NCBI GenBank assembly: GCA_025331565.1
Contig: JAFREQ010000035.1
Coordinates: 62,001-126,000, forward strand
DNA length: 64,000 nucleotides
Reading direction: 5' to 3'
Source: Holacanthus passer
Taxonomy: Eukaryota; Chordata; Actinopteri; Pomacanthidae
Shown here: one piece after another, positions 12,501-27,000 of the stretch
How the letters are laid out: the number at the start of each line of letters is the position of its first letter
Numbering within the stretch: position 1 is the stretch's first letter
Position numbers and translations under genes: made by a program
The notes under the pieces: model-generated
The model's input: only the letters and a program-made list of their open reading frames with translations
Database searches by the model: none
What the model was told of the DNA's origin: nothing

Positions 12501-15500
12501 CCACCGTGAAGCAGCATCACGCTGATGCCCCACAACACTTCAGAGGGTGGAGGGTGAAATGAATGCAGAAATATGAAGGGCGATCCTGGAGAGAGAGCTG
12601 ATGAAGTCTGCAAGAAACCCGTGACTCCGGAGGAGATTTGTTTTCCAGAAAGACAATGACCTGAAGCATAAAACCAAAACTACACTGATTTAAAAGCAAT
12701 GTTTGTCCTGGAGTGCAAAGTGCATCTACTAAATACTGATTTGAAGGGGTTTATCCAAACAAGTATTTTATATTTCCGATTAATTAGATCACTTTGTTGA
12801 TCTGTTTCACTTAGACATCACATTTAGTTTAAGACAAATCATGAACTTTAATGCATCATCCCTGAACACTTTTTGTTTTTGATAACTTTTCTAGTCCAGG
12901 AATCTAAATAAAGCCGACATCATTATAATCCATCTGTCACTTTGCTGTTTAATGATGCAAAGCTATTAAATTTTTTGTAGAAGAATATTCCTAATAAATG
13001 TACTTATCTCCAAGTCACACTTTGTCAAGAGCTCACTGGACAGCGAGGAGTTCATAGTTATTATAAATAAGACATGCAGCAGAGAACAACACAGATGCCT
13101 GAGGACACCTGACCTTTTGTGGTGTATGGACACCATCCCATCATTAGACCAGGGGACTTGTTTTTTTTATTTATTTTCTATTTTTTGGAAGAAAATGTCA
13201 TCCCAATTATGATCTTTCCTCCACTTCTCCGTGGCTCTTTCCTTCCCTCCCTCCTCTCCTCCTTCCTTGCTGGTCTGCACTCCTTATGTGGCCACTGAGG
13301 GCGAAGCAAATCCAGGCCTGATTAGAGAGGACGGTCAGATGAAATGGAGGAGGAGAGAGACACAGAGAGGGACGTGGAAACTGAGAGAGAGACATCAAAA
13401 CAGAGACAGAATAATTTCCGCTGGTAAAATCCGACCACCTCTGACCATCTCTTAGACGACAAATGAGTCGACATTTGTTGAACCTGTGTGCACAGGTGTA
13501 TTTCAGTTTGAGTATTTATGCAAGTAAGATTGGAACTTAATTACAACACATGGATAAAAGGAAATTACAGGGACCATAACGCTGGATCGTATCTCATCTC
13601 TTCCAGGACAATCTGCATACATTACGTGGACCATTTTTCAGTGCATAGCAAATATATGATCTTAAGATTGATTTCTTACCAGGTGCCATCTACTTCCCTG
13701 GTCTTCATTCAAATATGCTACTAAAAAGACAAGGAGACCATTTTGACACAGTTCACAGTCACTACCAGTTTGATAGCTGGCAAACTGTCGCCTCATCACG
13801 CCACAACTCGAGCCAAAACTTTATTCACTGTAATGGATTGCCTCTTTCAAATAACTTTCTCTTCAAGTGTTCTTTATACCCTAGTGAAGTCGGCGGAAGC
13901 CAACGTCTGCCTGGAAGGAAGGAAATCAATGTAAAAATCTTTAGTATGCTTTTGAAAACGGTCGGCAGTAAAGCTGAGTATATGTGTGATTTGTTGCAAC
14001 GCGTTAAATCACGAAGGAGCATTATAAAAGTCTGAGCGATCGTGCCCTAAAAAAGCGACCGGCTCTTCTTTTCACCCGTCATCCCTCAGTTTTTTCTTTC
14101 TCTGACGCCCTCAATCCTGCAGCCCCCTCCCTCCTCCCTCCTCCCTCCCCTCTGCTTCAGTGCTAATAAGGAGAAGTAGAACGCTCTCTGTATCGCTGCC
14201 ACATCTCATCAGCCAAGCCATGCCTCAAAATATAAAAAACACACAGTGCACAGAGAGAGAGAGGAGGGTGATATGAAGACAAGGTCTGAGCGGAGGGTAG
14301 ATGGTGCAGCACGGATGATCAGATCTAATAAATAGTGGGGAACTGAAGCTCCCTGCAGATGGGGTTACTTGCCTATCCTGAGTAAAAACTCATAAAGTCT
14401 TGTCCATTGCACTGCTATACACACAACAATCTAATCACCACCAGGCTCTGCTTACATCTCAAGTTTTGAAGTTATAAAGACGCGGGCCCCCACTGAGGAG
14501 ACGACATAATTGAGATCGAGATCATGACACATGCAAGTTTCCGACACGCTGTCAGACGAACCCGAGCAGAGAACAGGAGAGTGATGTTTTAAATTACATG
14601 CTTTCCAACTGATGTGAATGCAAAGTTATGAAATTTAGTCTGGGGAGAAAAAAAGTGTCATGTTTATGCTTTGTACCCGCTCAGGTGTTTTTGTCTTTCT
14701 ATGCTAATTTAAAGCGCAGAAATACAAGTCTGAGAGCAATAAAATGCCTTGAAAGGAAAATACTGGAGCAGGAGAAAGAAAGAGGTAAAGCAGCAGAAGA
14801 TTTCCTTTAAAACTGTCTGCACCTGGAGAATATGTGGATGACTCACGCGGGTTCAAATATCACTGACAGATCACTTTACCCAGCTGAGTTCTGCGTAATG
14901 TGAAGGGGAATCAATGCACTTTATGCTACGCTGAATGTAAAAAAAATGATGAAGCTGGTATAATGACGATCTTATGTGATGTAAAACAAAATATTGAAAA
15001 ATATTCACACCATTCTTTCAATGTGTCCTGCAGTCGAACTAATATTTTAATGTGTGAAAATGTTTTTTTGTGTGTATGTACTATATTCCAACGACGTCCA
15101 GGAGAGCATGAATAAAGATTTTCATTTTGGCATAAATACTTTGCTCGTGGATTGTTTTTTTTTTTTATCTTGTGAATGGCTACAAAACACCATTATGGGA
15201 GAAGAGTCACGGACTGTGGAACTAATGGGATTCATTAGAAAACAAATAAAATGGAAATTACCTGTTGATGCTGATATTCAAGTGAATGTGTGCAGGCAGC
15301 AAATGCACAAGTTTGGGTTGAGCATTGTAACAGATAGGTAAGAAGGATGGGCTGAACGAGAGGGGGAAATCGAGACCCTATAACCATTTGACTGATCGAT
15401 GAGCCTGGTTTTCCTGCCTGAGGCGAAGGCTGAGGAAAGACTCAGGGGGGGAGAAAACAGGAACCGCTCCATCCCTCGCTCTCCTCGTCTTTCCATCTCT

Positions 15501-18500
15501 TTCTGCCTCCCCTGGTCTCGCTCCCTGGAGACGGGTGGCTAGTATTACAGCGCGATAGCCTGCAGCTCTTCCTGTGAGGGTCACATTGGGTTGACGGAGA
15601 GGACCGGAGGCCGATGGAAATGGAAGCGGTTCCTCCCGTAGGCACAGAGGCTTATCACTCAACACAACAACAGGAAGGGCTGCAGCTCCTCCTGATTTAG
15701 CTGCTGGTGCACGGGATCATTATGAAGATGGGTTTGACTGGAGGGGATCTTACAGCAAGTGTCATCAGCATCCAAACATCATCTCTGCTGACTTACTCTT
15801 TATAATCCCTGTGTGTGTGTGTGTGAGTGTGTGTGTGCCCACTTTAACGTGACATTTCTTCTCATTTTGAGTCGTAAAATCTTATCTGAAAAAAACCTTG
15901 TTTCAGATGTTTCCACGATTCCATTCCATTTTAATTATTTCCAGGGTTTTCTCGACAAGTGTGAACATTGTGAAACAAGACAGAATACAAAGATAACAGT
16001 GACATTATCTCCCAACATGTTTTAAAGATGAACTTCTGTGTGGCTCTAATTAGGCTAACGATAGTTTCAGCTAAATGCTAACATCAGTATGCAAACGTGT
16101 TCACACTGACAATGCTGATGTTTCATAGCGTGCTAACATGCTAATCAGGACAAAACACAAGCTACAGCTGAGGATGATGGGAACTCAATCTTGACCTCGT
16201 GATGGCGTGAATGTTGGCGCCAAATTTCCTGGCAATTTATTCAGCATCTGTTGAGACATTTTACTAAAACCAAAAATGTGAACTTCGTGGTGAAGCTAGA
16301 GGAAAAGTGGAATCATCAACGTGGGCAGGATTCATCCTCTGGGGCCCATGAACACCTGGACACAATTTTATAGCAATCTGCCAAATAGTTGAGATATTTC
16401 AGTCTGGACCAAAGTGGTGGTGTGTTTAACTAGGGTGGTAGATTTTGGTTGATTTCTGAGAGTAAAAGGCAAAAGTGCAAAACTGTGCATCTATCAAGTT
16501 TTTCAGTTTTATGATCACCAGCTTTTAGTGACTGCTGGTGCTGCACAAGGCATGTGTCAAGAATAGATGCAGAGGTTTTACTGAGATGCACTCCTCCAGG
16601 AAACAGGAAACGTGGACAATAAAATGTGACCGGGTACAAAACTGTGATGGAAAAGTTCACCAAGGTGAAGCTCAGCATGTTGCAAAGGATATGGAACAAC
16701 GGAGGATGTTGTTTTCTACCACCAGCTCATATACTCACATTCTATTTCACTCATGTTTAGAGCGAATTGATTCTTTATTCTATTCTATTTAATAGCTTTT
16801 TCCCCCCATTTGCACGCCTCACTGAGCACATGCATGTTAGGCATACAAAACTAAATGCATACAAAGATAACAGAGACTGATAGCGAGAGGACAGATGTGG
16901 AGGGCGAGAGACAGTCTATGTAATCCGAGCGCCAACAGAGACGTCAAGAGGCTTCCAGATCGATGTGCTGAGCAGAGCTGAGTGTTTCTCGTTGCAGCCT
17001 GCTGATGTTTGGCTCCACGGCCAGAAACTGTGTTGCTGCAAGCTGAAACTAGATTTCTCAAAATGCTATTTCTTCCTCTTTTTTCTCTCCTCGTTGTGCC
17101 TTCATCTTTCTCTGTTTAGATGTTTTCACCTCTGCTCCATCGCTCTGCGAGATGGTCAATAAAAATCGGGCTGGATTTATTAAGCAGTCTGAGGATATGA
17201 TGTCTTTGTAGTGCAAATTTTTACAGGAGAGACGATGAGGAGGGCAAGTGCATTGATGTGCTTGAGTGTTTATTTCCTGTTCTGGTGTGAGCCAATACAG
17301 CAGATCTGTGTCTCCATCGCCGGCTGACATCTACTGTCCTCAATGTGACCTCTTTCCCTCAAACACGCTGTCTCCTCCGACATCCATCTTAACTCATCAT
17401 ACCTCTTATGCGGTTAATGATAAGATTACAGCTATTAAACTGTCTGATGACCCAGACATAGCAGCCATACATTGTCAAAATCTAAAATAACACTGACAAC
17501 TTCCCTGTTAATGAAGAGGTTATTGACGAGCGGCCCTCGTGTTGTGACCGCTCGCCGGCCTTCTCAGGGGACGACCGATTAATTCAAAGCCACATTAAAA
17601 ACAAGCCCAGAGGAACACCGAGCTACCAGAGCCCTTCATGTCATGTTAGCAAATCATGTGTCACACCGTGTTACGTACGAACGACAAACTGTGCCTGCGT
17701 GCCACAGCTGCGGCGAAGAGCATCGCTGCCCACCGATGACAGCGCTGAATGCATTAATAAGACGCTCGTGCTTAACATAACTGGCAATTTACCACAGACG
17801 GTGCAGAGAGGAGAGACTCACATATTTCGCCCTCTTAAGCAGGGGCTGTTAGTTTACCTCGAGGAGCAGTAACATAAAAATGCAATGGCATAATAACCGG
17901 AGCACCACCCTCCTCTAGCCAGTTATCATAAGGATAAATCCTCCTTATCGTCACTTCCAACAGTCTGAGAGGAGCGGCAGCAAAATTAGAACATAATCTT
18001 CCCGAAGGCCGAGGCGTCGACAAGGCTAGATCAATAACGCGGAGGACTCATGCCAGGAGTGGATATTTTCAGATGAAAGAAAGGTGAACTTCTCCGGGCA
18101 TATCCAACACAGCAGAGGGCTTGTTATTGTTGCTGCGGAGCTTCTAGTAGTGTTTGGGTGTTCGGACATGACGGCGCATCCCACAGGGAAGGAGACGGAC
18201 CCGTGTCGTGACCTTCTGGCGCAGGAGCTTGGCAGAAACAGGTTTTCTTAATTTGATTTACAGCTTCAAAATAAAATAAAGTTAGTTGACATAAAAAGCG
18301 TCTGATTCATTCATTCATGCTTCAGCCCACAGCCGCAGTGTGCACCTCTGACCCAGTCCTGTGCTATCTAAAGAAGCATATATCTTAATACAACTGCAGG
18401 CCTACTCGCTCATGCATAAAGCTGAATAAATTACCTGCAACCGTAGGTGTGTGTGTATAAAGTTAGCATCTGTGCGGTGGCGCGGGGCGTGGCTGTCGTG

Positions 18501-21500
18501 CTCGCCAACGCGTCCAGACATCAATACAGCATCAGTAATGACATCTCTCCAGAGAGCCTTGGCCTCAAGACGCATCGAAGCATGAAAGAGATGCAGGAAG
18601 ACAAAGACGGAAAGTCGGGGAGAGAGAACAAGAAAGACGGAGCGAGTGTGCAGCCGAGCAGAGGATTCGGGGTGTAATTATTCGGTGATGGGTGATAAAG
18701 TGACACAGGAAGAAACAGAAGTCTAGAGGTGTTGCATACTAATGGCTATTACAACCTGCAATCTGCATCTCCAGCCAGCTGCGATTAGACGCCGTTTCCC
18801 ACCTGCGCACAGCTGATTAAACGCGACGCGCATCAGCAGAACTTCAGAGCTACAAAGAGTCACTGGTGCATCTCCAAAAAGAAACCTCCTGTTCACCTCT
18901 GCTGGGTGTGAGAGAAGCTCCTTTGTGACTGTTTAATGCAAGAGCGATGCAAAGTCTCTGAACTATAGAAATCCACTGACAGAATTAGACTCATTTTGAC
19001 TTGAGCCTGGATCGAGGGAAGACTCCACAACAGTACCAAAGAGAGGGGTAAATAGCCAAAGGCTCCATTAAACATTTGCAGGAAAACAATAAAACCAGGC
19101 TTACGGGACTTTCCACAGTGTATCTTTGCTCAACTAAACGGCTCCATTCCTAAATATAGCTCGCCAATGTTAGCGAAGGCCGCACCCAAGTTGGCAGTAG
19201 ATGAAAAAACAAGTTCGTCACTGGATGGTAAATGAACAAACCATGCAACTTTGGCCAAGATGTGTGTATATAAAGCATCTACACAGCAGCGGAGGATATC
19301 CTAATTAGGCCTGGGGAATATTTTAGGATAAGTGGTTTGTCGGTATCGCTGTGTGCTGTGTTTGGCATGACATGACTGCTCTATCCATCACGGCTGAAGG
19401 AAAAACATGCACAAGTGTGTATGTGTGTGTATGTGTGTGTGTGTGTGTGTGTGTCCCTAAATATGTCAGACCGCATCATGATGCCTTGAATGATGAAAGC
19501 GTTTTCAGAAAGGAAGCTGCAGTAGAAAAGGACACTCGACATTTTGGCAGCAGCTTTCATTAATTCTTCCATTCTACATCAATCCAAACGCTTCTGTTTG
19601 ACTATTCTTCTAAAGGTAACAGCAGCTTTTCACTAAGATAAAATTAAAAGGAATTTTATATTGATTTTTTTATTCAATACAAATGTGGTGAGGAAGTTAT
19701 GCGAAGGTCTCTAATGATGAGCAACCTTGAAAATGGCATCTCTGGTGCCGTTTTACAAGCAGCACATCCAGCATAAAACCAGCTGAGATGGAAGAGCGGG
19801 AGGTGAGAGAGAAGTAAAAGTTTTAGTGCTTTGCTCAGAAGGTGGGGATTAATTTAAAGTAATTAAGGATATGACCGGCTCTCTGGGGACCAGTAGAGGC
19901 CTCCTCCCCCCATCAATCAGCAGCTATCAGTCCCTAAACCGGCAGACTGGCGGTACAGTGCGGATAGACATCACTTCTTAAGCGCTGATCATTCATCATT
20001 CCACTGAGCCGTGATAAAGTCAAAGAAAGTTTCAAAGCTCTGCTGATGAGATGCTGCCAAAAAAAAAAAAACTCAGGCAGAAGTTGTCGCCGAACTGACG
20101 AGGGAGAAAAGATGAAGAAGTTTCTGCTGCAGTGAGGAAAGCAGCCTGAAGCGATATGCCACTAAAAGCAGAAAGTTATTTCAGACATTAAAGGACAAGA
20201 AGACGCCTATTTTATATGACAAGAACTGAGTTAAACCCATCAGTATAATTACACTGATGATTATTTATATTATTGATGCATCTGCAGATAATTTCTCCTC
20301 AATCAATCAGTTCGTCTATAAAATAGAAAACGGCGAAAAATGCTTCCTCAGGACACAACTTGTCTTGTTTCGTCTGACAGACCAGAACAGACAAAAACAC
20401 AAAGATACTGAATGACATAAAACAGACAAAAGTGGCAAAATCTTTTCATTTGACCGGAAGCTGTGAATTCTTGCCATGTATGCTTGAAAAATGACGGCCT
20501 GACATGTTGACGAAAATGTTAAAATAAATTCATTACAAATTCTTTACATCCTCTTTTCATCAGCAGCCAACAGGATGGTTTTCCCTCTCGTGATCTGATG
20601 TCAAGCAGGGTCAAAATGCCAACGTTTGTTTCACTGCGCCGAAAAGAACAACGCCGTGCTGTCAGAGTAAAGTGAAATACAAGTATTTTGGACGGATGGG
20701 AGATTATCGGAGTCCGACGGCCTGCTGTCATGGGAGACTTAGCTCCTACTGTGGTAGACTAATCTCCCCTTGCTTGCAGTGCTACAGACAGCGGTGGATG
20801 TATTGTGCTTCTGTCCTGCATCGGTATGCCGTGAAGCACTGCAGGGGATACATGTAAGGGATTAACTCGAGTTAAAAATGTAATACAGGCTGGTGCAGCG
20901 AGAGGAAATCACCTGTCTGTCTGGTCTTTGTCTGCTCTGTATTACGGCTGCGGGGGGTCAATAGTTCATGAGCGGAGCAGGCAGCGGAGGAACAGTTAAC
21001 CTCTGTGCGCCTCATAACATCTTGTCAGTACTTCAAGATAAGGGTCTGATATTCCGGCTTTGTTATCCATTATTTCTACACGGAGAGCACAAATGTGGGG
21101 AAATTGGACATGAATCACATCATCTGTACCAACCTTGGCTTTGCCAGTGCTCTGCAGAATGTGGACCAGTGCACACGCCATCTCCTCCTTGTTCTTGACG
21201 CTAATCCCCGGCTCGAGCACCGAGCACAGCAGCATGTAGTTGTTGGTGGTGTACTCTGCAAACTCCTTGTACATCTCCATGGGAAGGATGTTCATACTCT
21301 GATAGCGTGCTTTGATCCTAATCATAGGCCCAGATGTCTTGCCCTTGGGCGGGTTGGGCGTGCTGACTGGATACCACTTCTCCACAAACTGGCGTCCGGT
21401 AACGGCTGCGACGGGGATATTGACAAGACCGATGTAATTGTTTTTATCTTTCTTCTTCTTCTTGTCTGTGTCTTTGTAGAGGTGGGCCGTGATGCTCTTG

Positions 21501-23977
21501 ACAGGAGGCAGGTTGTTGAACTCAAAGTGCTCTCCCCAGAAGACATTGTCAGTCTTGAGTTTACAGGTGGTGCGGGCGTAGAGTGAGTCATCCAGACAGA
21601 GCTCACAGAAGTATTTCTTCTTGGCCGGCAGGTCCTTGGCCTCAATGATCCACAACTTCAGCAGGTTCTCCACCCGACGGCTGTTGTCCTGGAGGCAAGA
21701 TAAGATGATAGGAAGTGGTTTAGTGAGAAGAGTTTTTGCCAACAACATCACCACAGGAAACTTTAGGGATGAAAAAATAATAGTTCAAAACGATTCAAAT
21801 GCAGTTTGAGGACATGAAGTGGATGAAAGCAGCCAACCTAAAACTAATCTAGTAAACGAATGTACTAAATAAATCAAATGACTGCACAAGTAAACTGATA
21901 AGATCCAAATGAGAATCTGCCTCAAAGCCTGATTTTGAAGTTTTCTCCATTTTAAACGACAAAAACATTTCAGCCAGTACTTCAATCATTTCATAGCGGC
22001 AATTTAAATCCTTTCTCTCTCGCGTTTGCGGTGTTTAAAAAAAAAAAGCAAATCTCACTCTTACATTATTTCACAGAGTGCTCAACCATTCTCATGTCAT
22101 CAATTGATTTTTACCAAGAGAGGGGCGTATTTTTGGCCCATTATTCCGATCGCCTTGAAAACTACCTCTGAAGATGAAGAGGAGGAAAGAGGAGCTAATA
22201 ATTGCATTATTAGAAAGAAACACTGGAGTCTCTCTTAATCAGAGGGATGTTTGAAATAATGGCAGCTATGCTTCAGAAAAGTATCTGGATGCTTTTCATA
22301 CATTACAAAGAACTCTTTAACAAATTTTAGGTTTTTATTTTCTATGTTTCTGTGTCTCTCGTCATTAAATTCATCCCAATATCAGGTGCTTCAGAACGAA
22401 GCACCTTAAGCGAATATTTACTCTTATGTTTAATGTCTACGTGGTTCATTCAAGGTGAATCTGTGTTGTGAAGTCTTTGCATTATTGTTCCTCTGCTCAG
22501 TATTTGTCCTGAAGGTTTGAGAGCTAAATTTCAGCCTTGGCGTCGCCTGTGATCAATGCTCAGTCGACACCTTGTCAGTAGTGTTATCCATTTTCCAAAT
22601 TTCTCCATGTTGACACAATAAAACTCCTCTCAACTGTAAATGAATGCGTTTATAGTGTCAATTAGAAAATAAACCTTGTGTTAAATGTATCCTCTCATGC
22701 GCACGGAAATATATTTGCTATCAAAACAGCCCACAAAGATGATATATCTGCAAATTATAATAATTACGCATAATTATCCTCTTATACATGAGCTGAATTG
22801 TGCAAACATTTAAAGCACCTTGTTTTATTTACCCTGATTTTATCTCTAAACTCACTGCGTTTATATTCCCTTTGTTGTTTCATAATTTACTATATGAGGC
22901 ATTTCTTTCCAACACCAGCGACAGTAACGTGACTTCAGGGCGAGGTCGCGATAACAAATACTGACCTGCAAACCACAAAGTCAAACAGGTCGAGTCTTGA
23001 ATGGGTCCTGTATAATTGCCTCTGTTGGCCAATATGTACTCGACACTGTCACTGTGTTTAAATTAAGTTCTGTCAGGAGACGTTTTCAGTTTTATTTGCA
23101 GAAATGTATCTTAAGTGTTTTGTAAATCTCGATGCTTTTGCTTGAGCTCTATACGCTAATAAATGTTTCTGGTATAAATACATGTTTGTGCATTTAGTTG
23201 CCACAATTATGGGTTTGTTCTAGTCTGTAGTCATAGTCCAGTTAGTCTTAAATCTGTGCAATCTATTCAATACAACTCCCGAGACGTCCTTATTTAATTC
23301 TTTCAGTATCTGTTTCCAGATTCAATATTTGCCAAAAAAAGCATTACACTGCAGCTAATCTCTCAAAATCATGGAAGAATTAAAAACAAGAGACAGAAAG
23401 AAGCAGGACTCCAGCACTATCGGAACTTTTTTTTTCTTCCCAAAGTTGTAATTAGTGAGTAATTTACTAAATAACGACAGATGAACAAGCAACAATGCTG
23501 TGAGATTAAGACTATTTTCTTGGCTTGGTGTGTTTGCTGCTCTCCCTCTGCTGCAGCTGTGTTTGTCATGAGTACAGATGGTATCGATGCTCAAGAACGA
23601 AAGCACTCTGGGAGCCTCTGCGCTCCTTCCTGCAACCTCGGTGTCCTCTGCTCTCGAGGTAGACAGGAAGAGCACAGCTGGATGTCAACATATCCGATTG
23701 CATTGTTACGTATGCGGGGACACGATGTCAACACCCTATAGCTCACTGTCTTTGCACTCATTCGTGTTGCAAAGTGTGGTTTGGAATTGGGACACTTGTA
23801 CGTCAACTTGTTTGTGTTGATTACTACACCGAGTCTCGTCCCTCCTACTGTGTGTTTACATGCTTACCTTGTTGGGTTGTACCGCTCTCCTCAGATTCTC
23901 CATCCATTTGTCTCTCTCGGCTGATGAACGGCAGGAAAAACATTTGCTTCCCGTGGAGGTGGTGACCTACCGCAGAG

Positions 23978-24013
<36 letters not shown>

Positions 24014-27000
24014 AATCCTTTAATGATCAAACCTCATGCATGACAATGACAGAGAATAAGCAGAACAGGCTTTTTTTTTTTTACCAAACTTAGTTCATAA
24101 ATTCCTAGTTTGTCTCTGATGGCAAAGAAGCTTATCAACAATAAAAACACAGAGTTGGCAGAGTTGAGGAATGACTGGCGTGAATGGACGGAGGAGACAG
24201 ACGACTGCTTGGCAGGATGGCTGATTAAAAAAAATGCACAGTGGGACGGAGACAGAGGAGAAAAAAAGAAACCAAATGATGTAATGAGCAGGAATAATAA
24301 AGATTAGTGGAGATTTCTGGACTCTCCAGTCAACACTGAAGGATAGAAAGGATTCATTAATTTTTCTCACCCTGAGGCTACTGAAGGCTACAGCTGAAAA
24401 CATGTTTGTGCATACGTATCATGCACATGTGAATCTTACAGTAATTAGAGGAAATTATTCCAGTCCACAGACGATCATAAGGATGTGACCTTTAATGTAG
24501 CATCTGAACCTTTGGCTATAATTAACCATCAGCAGCTAATCAGGATATGAGAGGTGAGTTGTGAAACGAGAGGAGCAGCTAATAGTTCAGCTGTTAATTC
24601 ACATTTCAGATTTCTTTAAGTGATTGTAATTTGCATTTTTTCGCTATTTTCTGACAGTTTTCTTTGACCTTTTAATCTAGAAAATAATCAGAAGAAAAAT
24701 CAGTAGTGAAAGAAAAAGTCAGTCAGAGGTGTGAAAAAAGAGTTTAAGCAAACTTTGTTGTAATAGGAAACAAAAATTTGCATCATAGCTTCAGCTGAAG
24801 CAGAATCTGGCGTCTACAGGGCAAAATGTTTAGCTTCTGCTCGGTGGCAGACTTGGAGAAACAAGTTGGAAAAACCAAACACTGAGCTGAAAGACGCTAA
24901 ACCGGAGCTGCAGAGTTTGTTGATGATTCTCCATGAGTTCATCACTATGAGATTTACACATGAGACATTTGGCCCATCGTAAATAGAAATTGATGAAAGC
25001 AGCTTAAAGCTTGGTGATTGGATGTTTCTTACTAAAGTGCAACCTTGAGTGCAGCTTTGACTTTTGCTCAAAGAACCAGAAACTTTATGTAGTTGCTTAT
25101 TTTTTGTAGTGATGATCTGGAAGTGCTCCAAACGCTGTCTGTGCAGAACCTGACCTTTAGTTTCGGAGCCTTAGATATCTGAAATAACTTCAGATGTATG
25201 GCTGCCTGTGGATGCTTTAACGCAGCAGGGCCAGTAGTGGGAATGTTTTATGAAGACACATATTACTTATTCGTGTGCTCATGTACTGTACGTGTGGCCT
25301 CTTCACCTCAAAGCAGTAGTCCTGCCCGAGGATGCTGCTGTGAACGGGCTTGATGACGACCTCGTCCTCCATACTTAGGTCCAGGGCTTCCACAGCGCTA
25401 CTGGGGCTGAGCAATGACTCATGGGAGCGAGACTCCTTCAGCCTTGGCATCAGATGAGATCTAAGAGAGGGAAAAAAAAAAGGGAGAGAACTGAGTCACC
25501 GTGCAGAGTCTGAGTAGAGGAAGTGAGCGAGAGAGAGGGAGCATATGCACGGCGCGTATTTAGCGAGCGTTCGTGGTGAGTGTGAAGCGAGAGAGTGTGA
25601 GGATGACAAAGACGACGCCTCAAAGTCAGCGAGTCCTCGGCGTGACGAGCTCGCACGCTACGTATACCAACACATGTTCACGCACCCACTTCTGAACTCA
25701 CTCGCTAATGGATGCTTCTCATTTACAACTTCAATGACTGAACGAAGAAGCGAGAAAGATTTTAGTCAAGCTGTGCTGCAAACGAATGCAGCGGATCCAC
25801 TATAAATAGGAAGCAATTCATGTCATTGATTATCATTAATGGTCAGGCTCAGATAATTTCCATGATGTGATAATGCTGCGTGGTGATGAAGCACTTGCTG
25901 TCTGTTTTGTGGAGCTCCATTTAGCAAACAGACAAACCGGGTCAACTCTTCTCTGTTGCATTGTGACTGGAGCTCAGAGTGCACTTTAGAAAGTTCAATA
26001 ATCTGACAAAGACGGGCCTGAAGCTCTATTCACGGCCATCACAAGATTATAATGCAAAATAAATAGCTTTTCTGTTTGTTGTGTTTGATGCCAGCAGGAA
26101 AGATGAAATGTGTCTCCATGCAGTTTATATTTGTGCATAAATGGTCCACATTACTGAGACTGATATTTTTTATTTCTTCCAACCAGTTGTGTTGAAGTGT
26201 TTAAAGCCATATTCTCCAACATGTCAGGAAGTGTAAAAGTAATTGTTTTTAAGTCAAACCCTTGGAGCTCCCGCGTTTCTATTAGCCATCAGCTTTTGCC
26301 ATGTCAGCCTCACGGTGATAAGAGGATGAAAAGCTGAATACGCTCGGGAGGGTTGTAAGCAGCGTCGAAACAAACATTAACCCCGACACTCAGACGCTGG
26401 CAGGACGAGGAAGACTGAGGGTCAATCGCTGGTGTAATGAGTGAGGGCATCCTGTTAATAGTGCCCTCTATGGACGGCTTACACGCTAATCCCATGTATG
26501 TGAGACGGCCTGCGTGTGTGTGTGTGTACTGTACATCTCTTCTGTGGACTGAAAGAGGAGCTTTCCAGGAAAAAAATGCAGCACCCGTAATAACAGATTA
26601 GCAACCGCATGCAGCCCTTTGTACAGCCAGCCAGCTTTGTTGTCAAATCCACAGTCCAATGTGAAGTGGATAATGATCTCTTTTCATTTCTGACACACAC
26701 ACACACACACACATATAGAGGCAAATTTAATCCTCTGAAATACATGTGCAAACACCTCAAGGACTGAAATATATATATGAGAATCCAGTTTTAGGAGCTT
26801 GCAGCCGTTTCCAAAGCACAGCTGCAGGGGAAGCGCGTTTGCACCTCGCTCTGCTTTGCGATTGGTCGGCTGGGTACCGGGCAGAACAGCGAGCGAGTCA
26901 AGTGAGCCGAGAGGAGGGGAAAACAGGGGTTTTCTAGCTCGACACAGGAAGGGATGGGAACTTATTATGTGAACCACAGTCCCAAAACGTGCATCGTGAT

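Larger units (their letters stand above)
9663..21133 (-). other. dab2ip: dab2ip intron E-F (11.5 kb)
   Basis: GT-AG intron separating the C2 exon from the arginine-finger exon. It contains a dispersed repeat (10230-10545), a near full-length Tc1 relic (11878-12850), a second dispersed repeat (16030-16435) and microsatellites (11719-11741, 15811-15837, 19415-19454). The segment 17500-18060 is repeat-free, CpG-bearing and even in composition, so it is a candidate conserved element. I found no further exon, and the coding phase across the intron needs none. Confidence 0.8.
23967..25306 (-). other. dab2ip: dab2ip intron C-D (1.3 kb)
   Basis: GT-AG intron. A GA/CT microsatellite (23973-24011) abuts the exon D acceptor, and a second copy of a dispersed repeat lies at 24790-25040. 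Nothing else seen. Confidence 0.8.

Noticed and set aside
12211..12525. Plus-strand 104-codon open frame as a host gene
   Set aside because: It is a frame through the decayed Tc1 transposase, not a host gene.
21095..21586. Plus-strand 163-codon open frame
   Set aside because: Antisense shadow of the dab2ip C2 exon.
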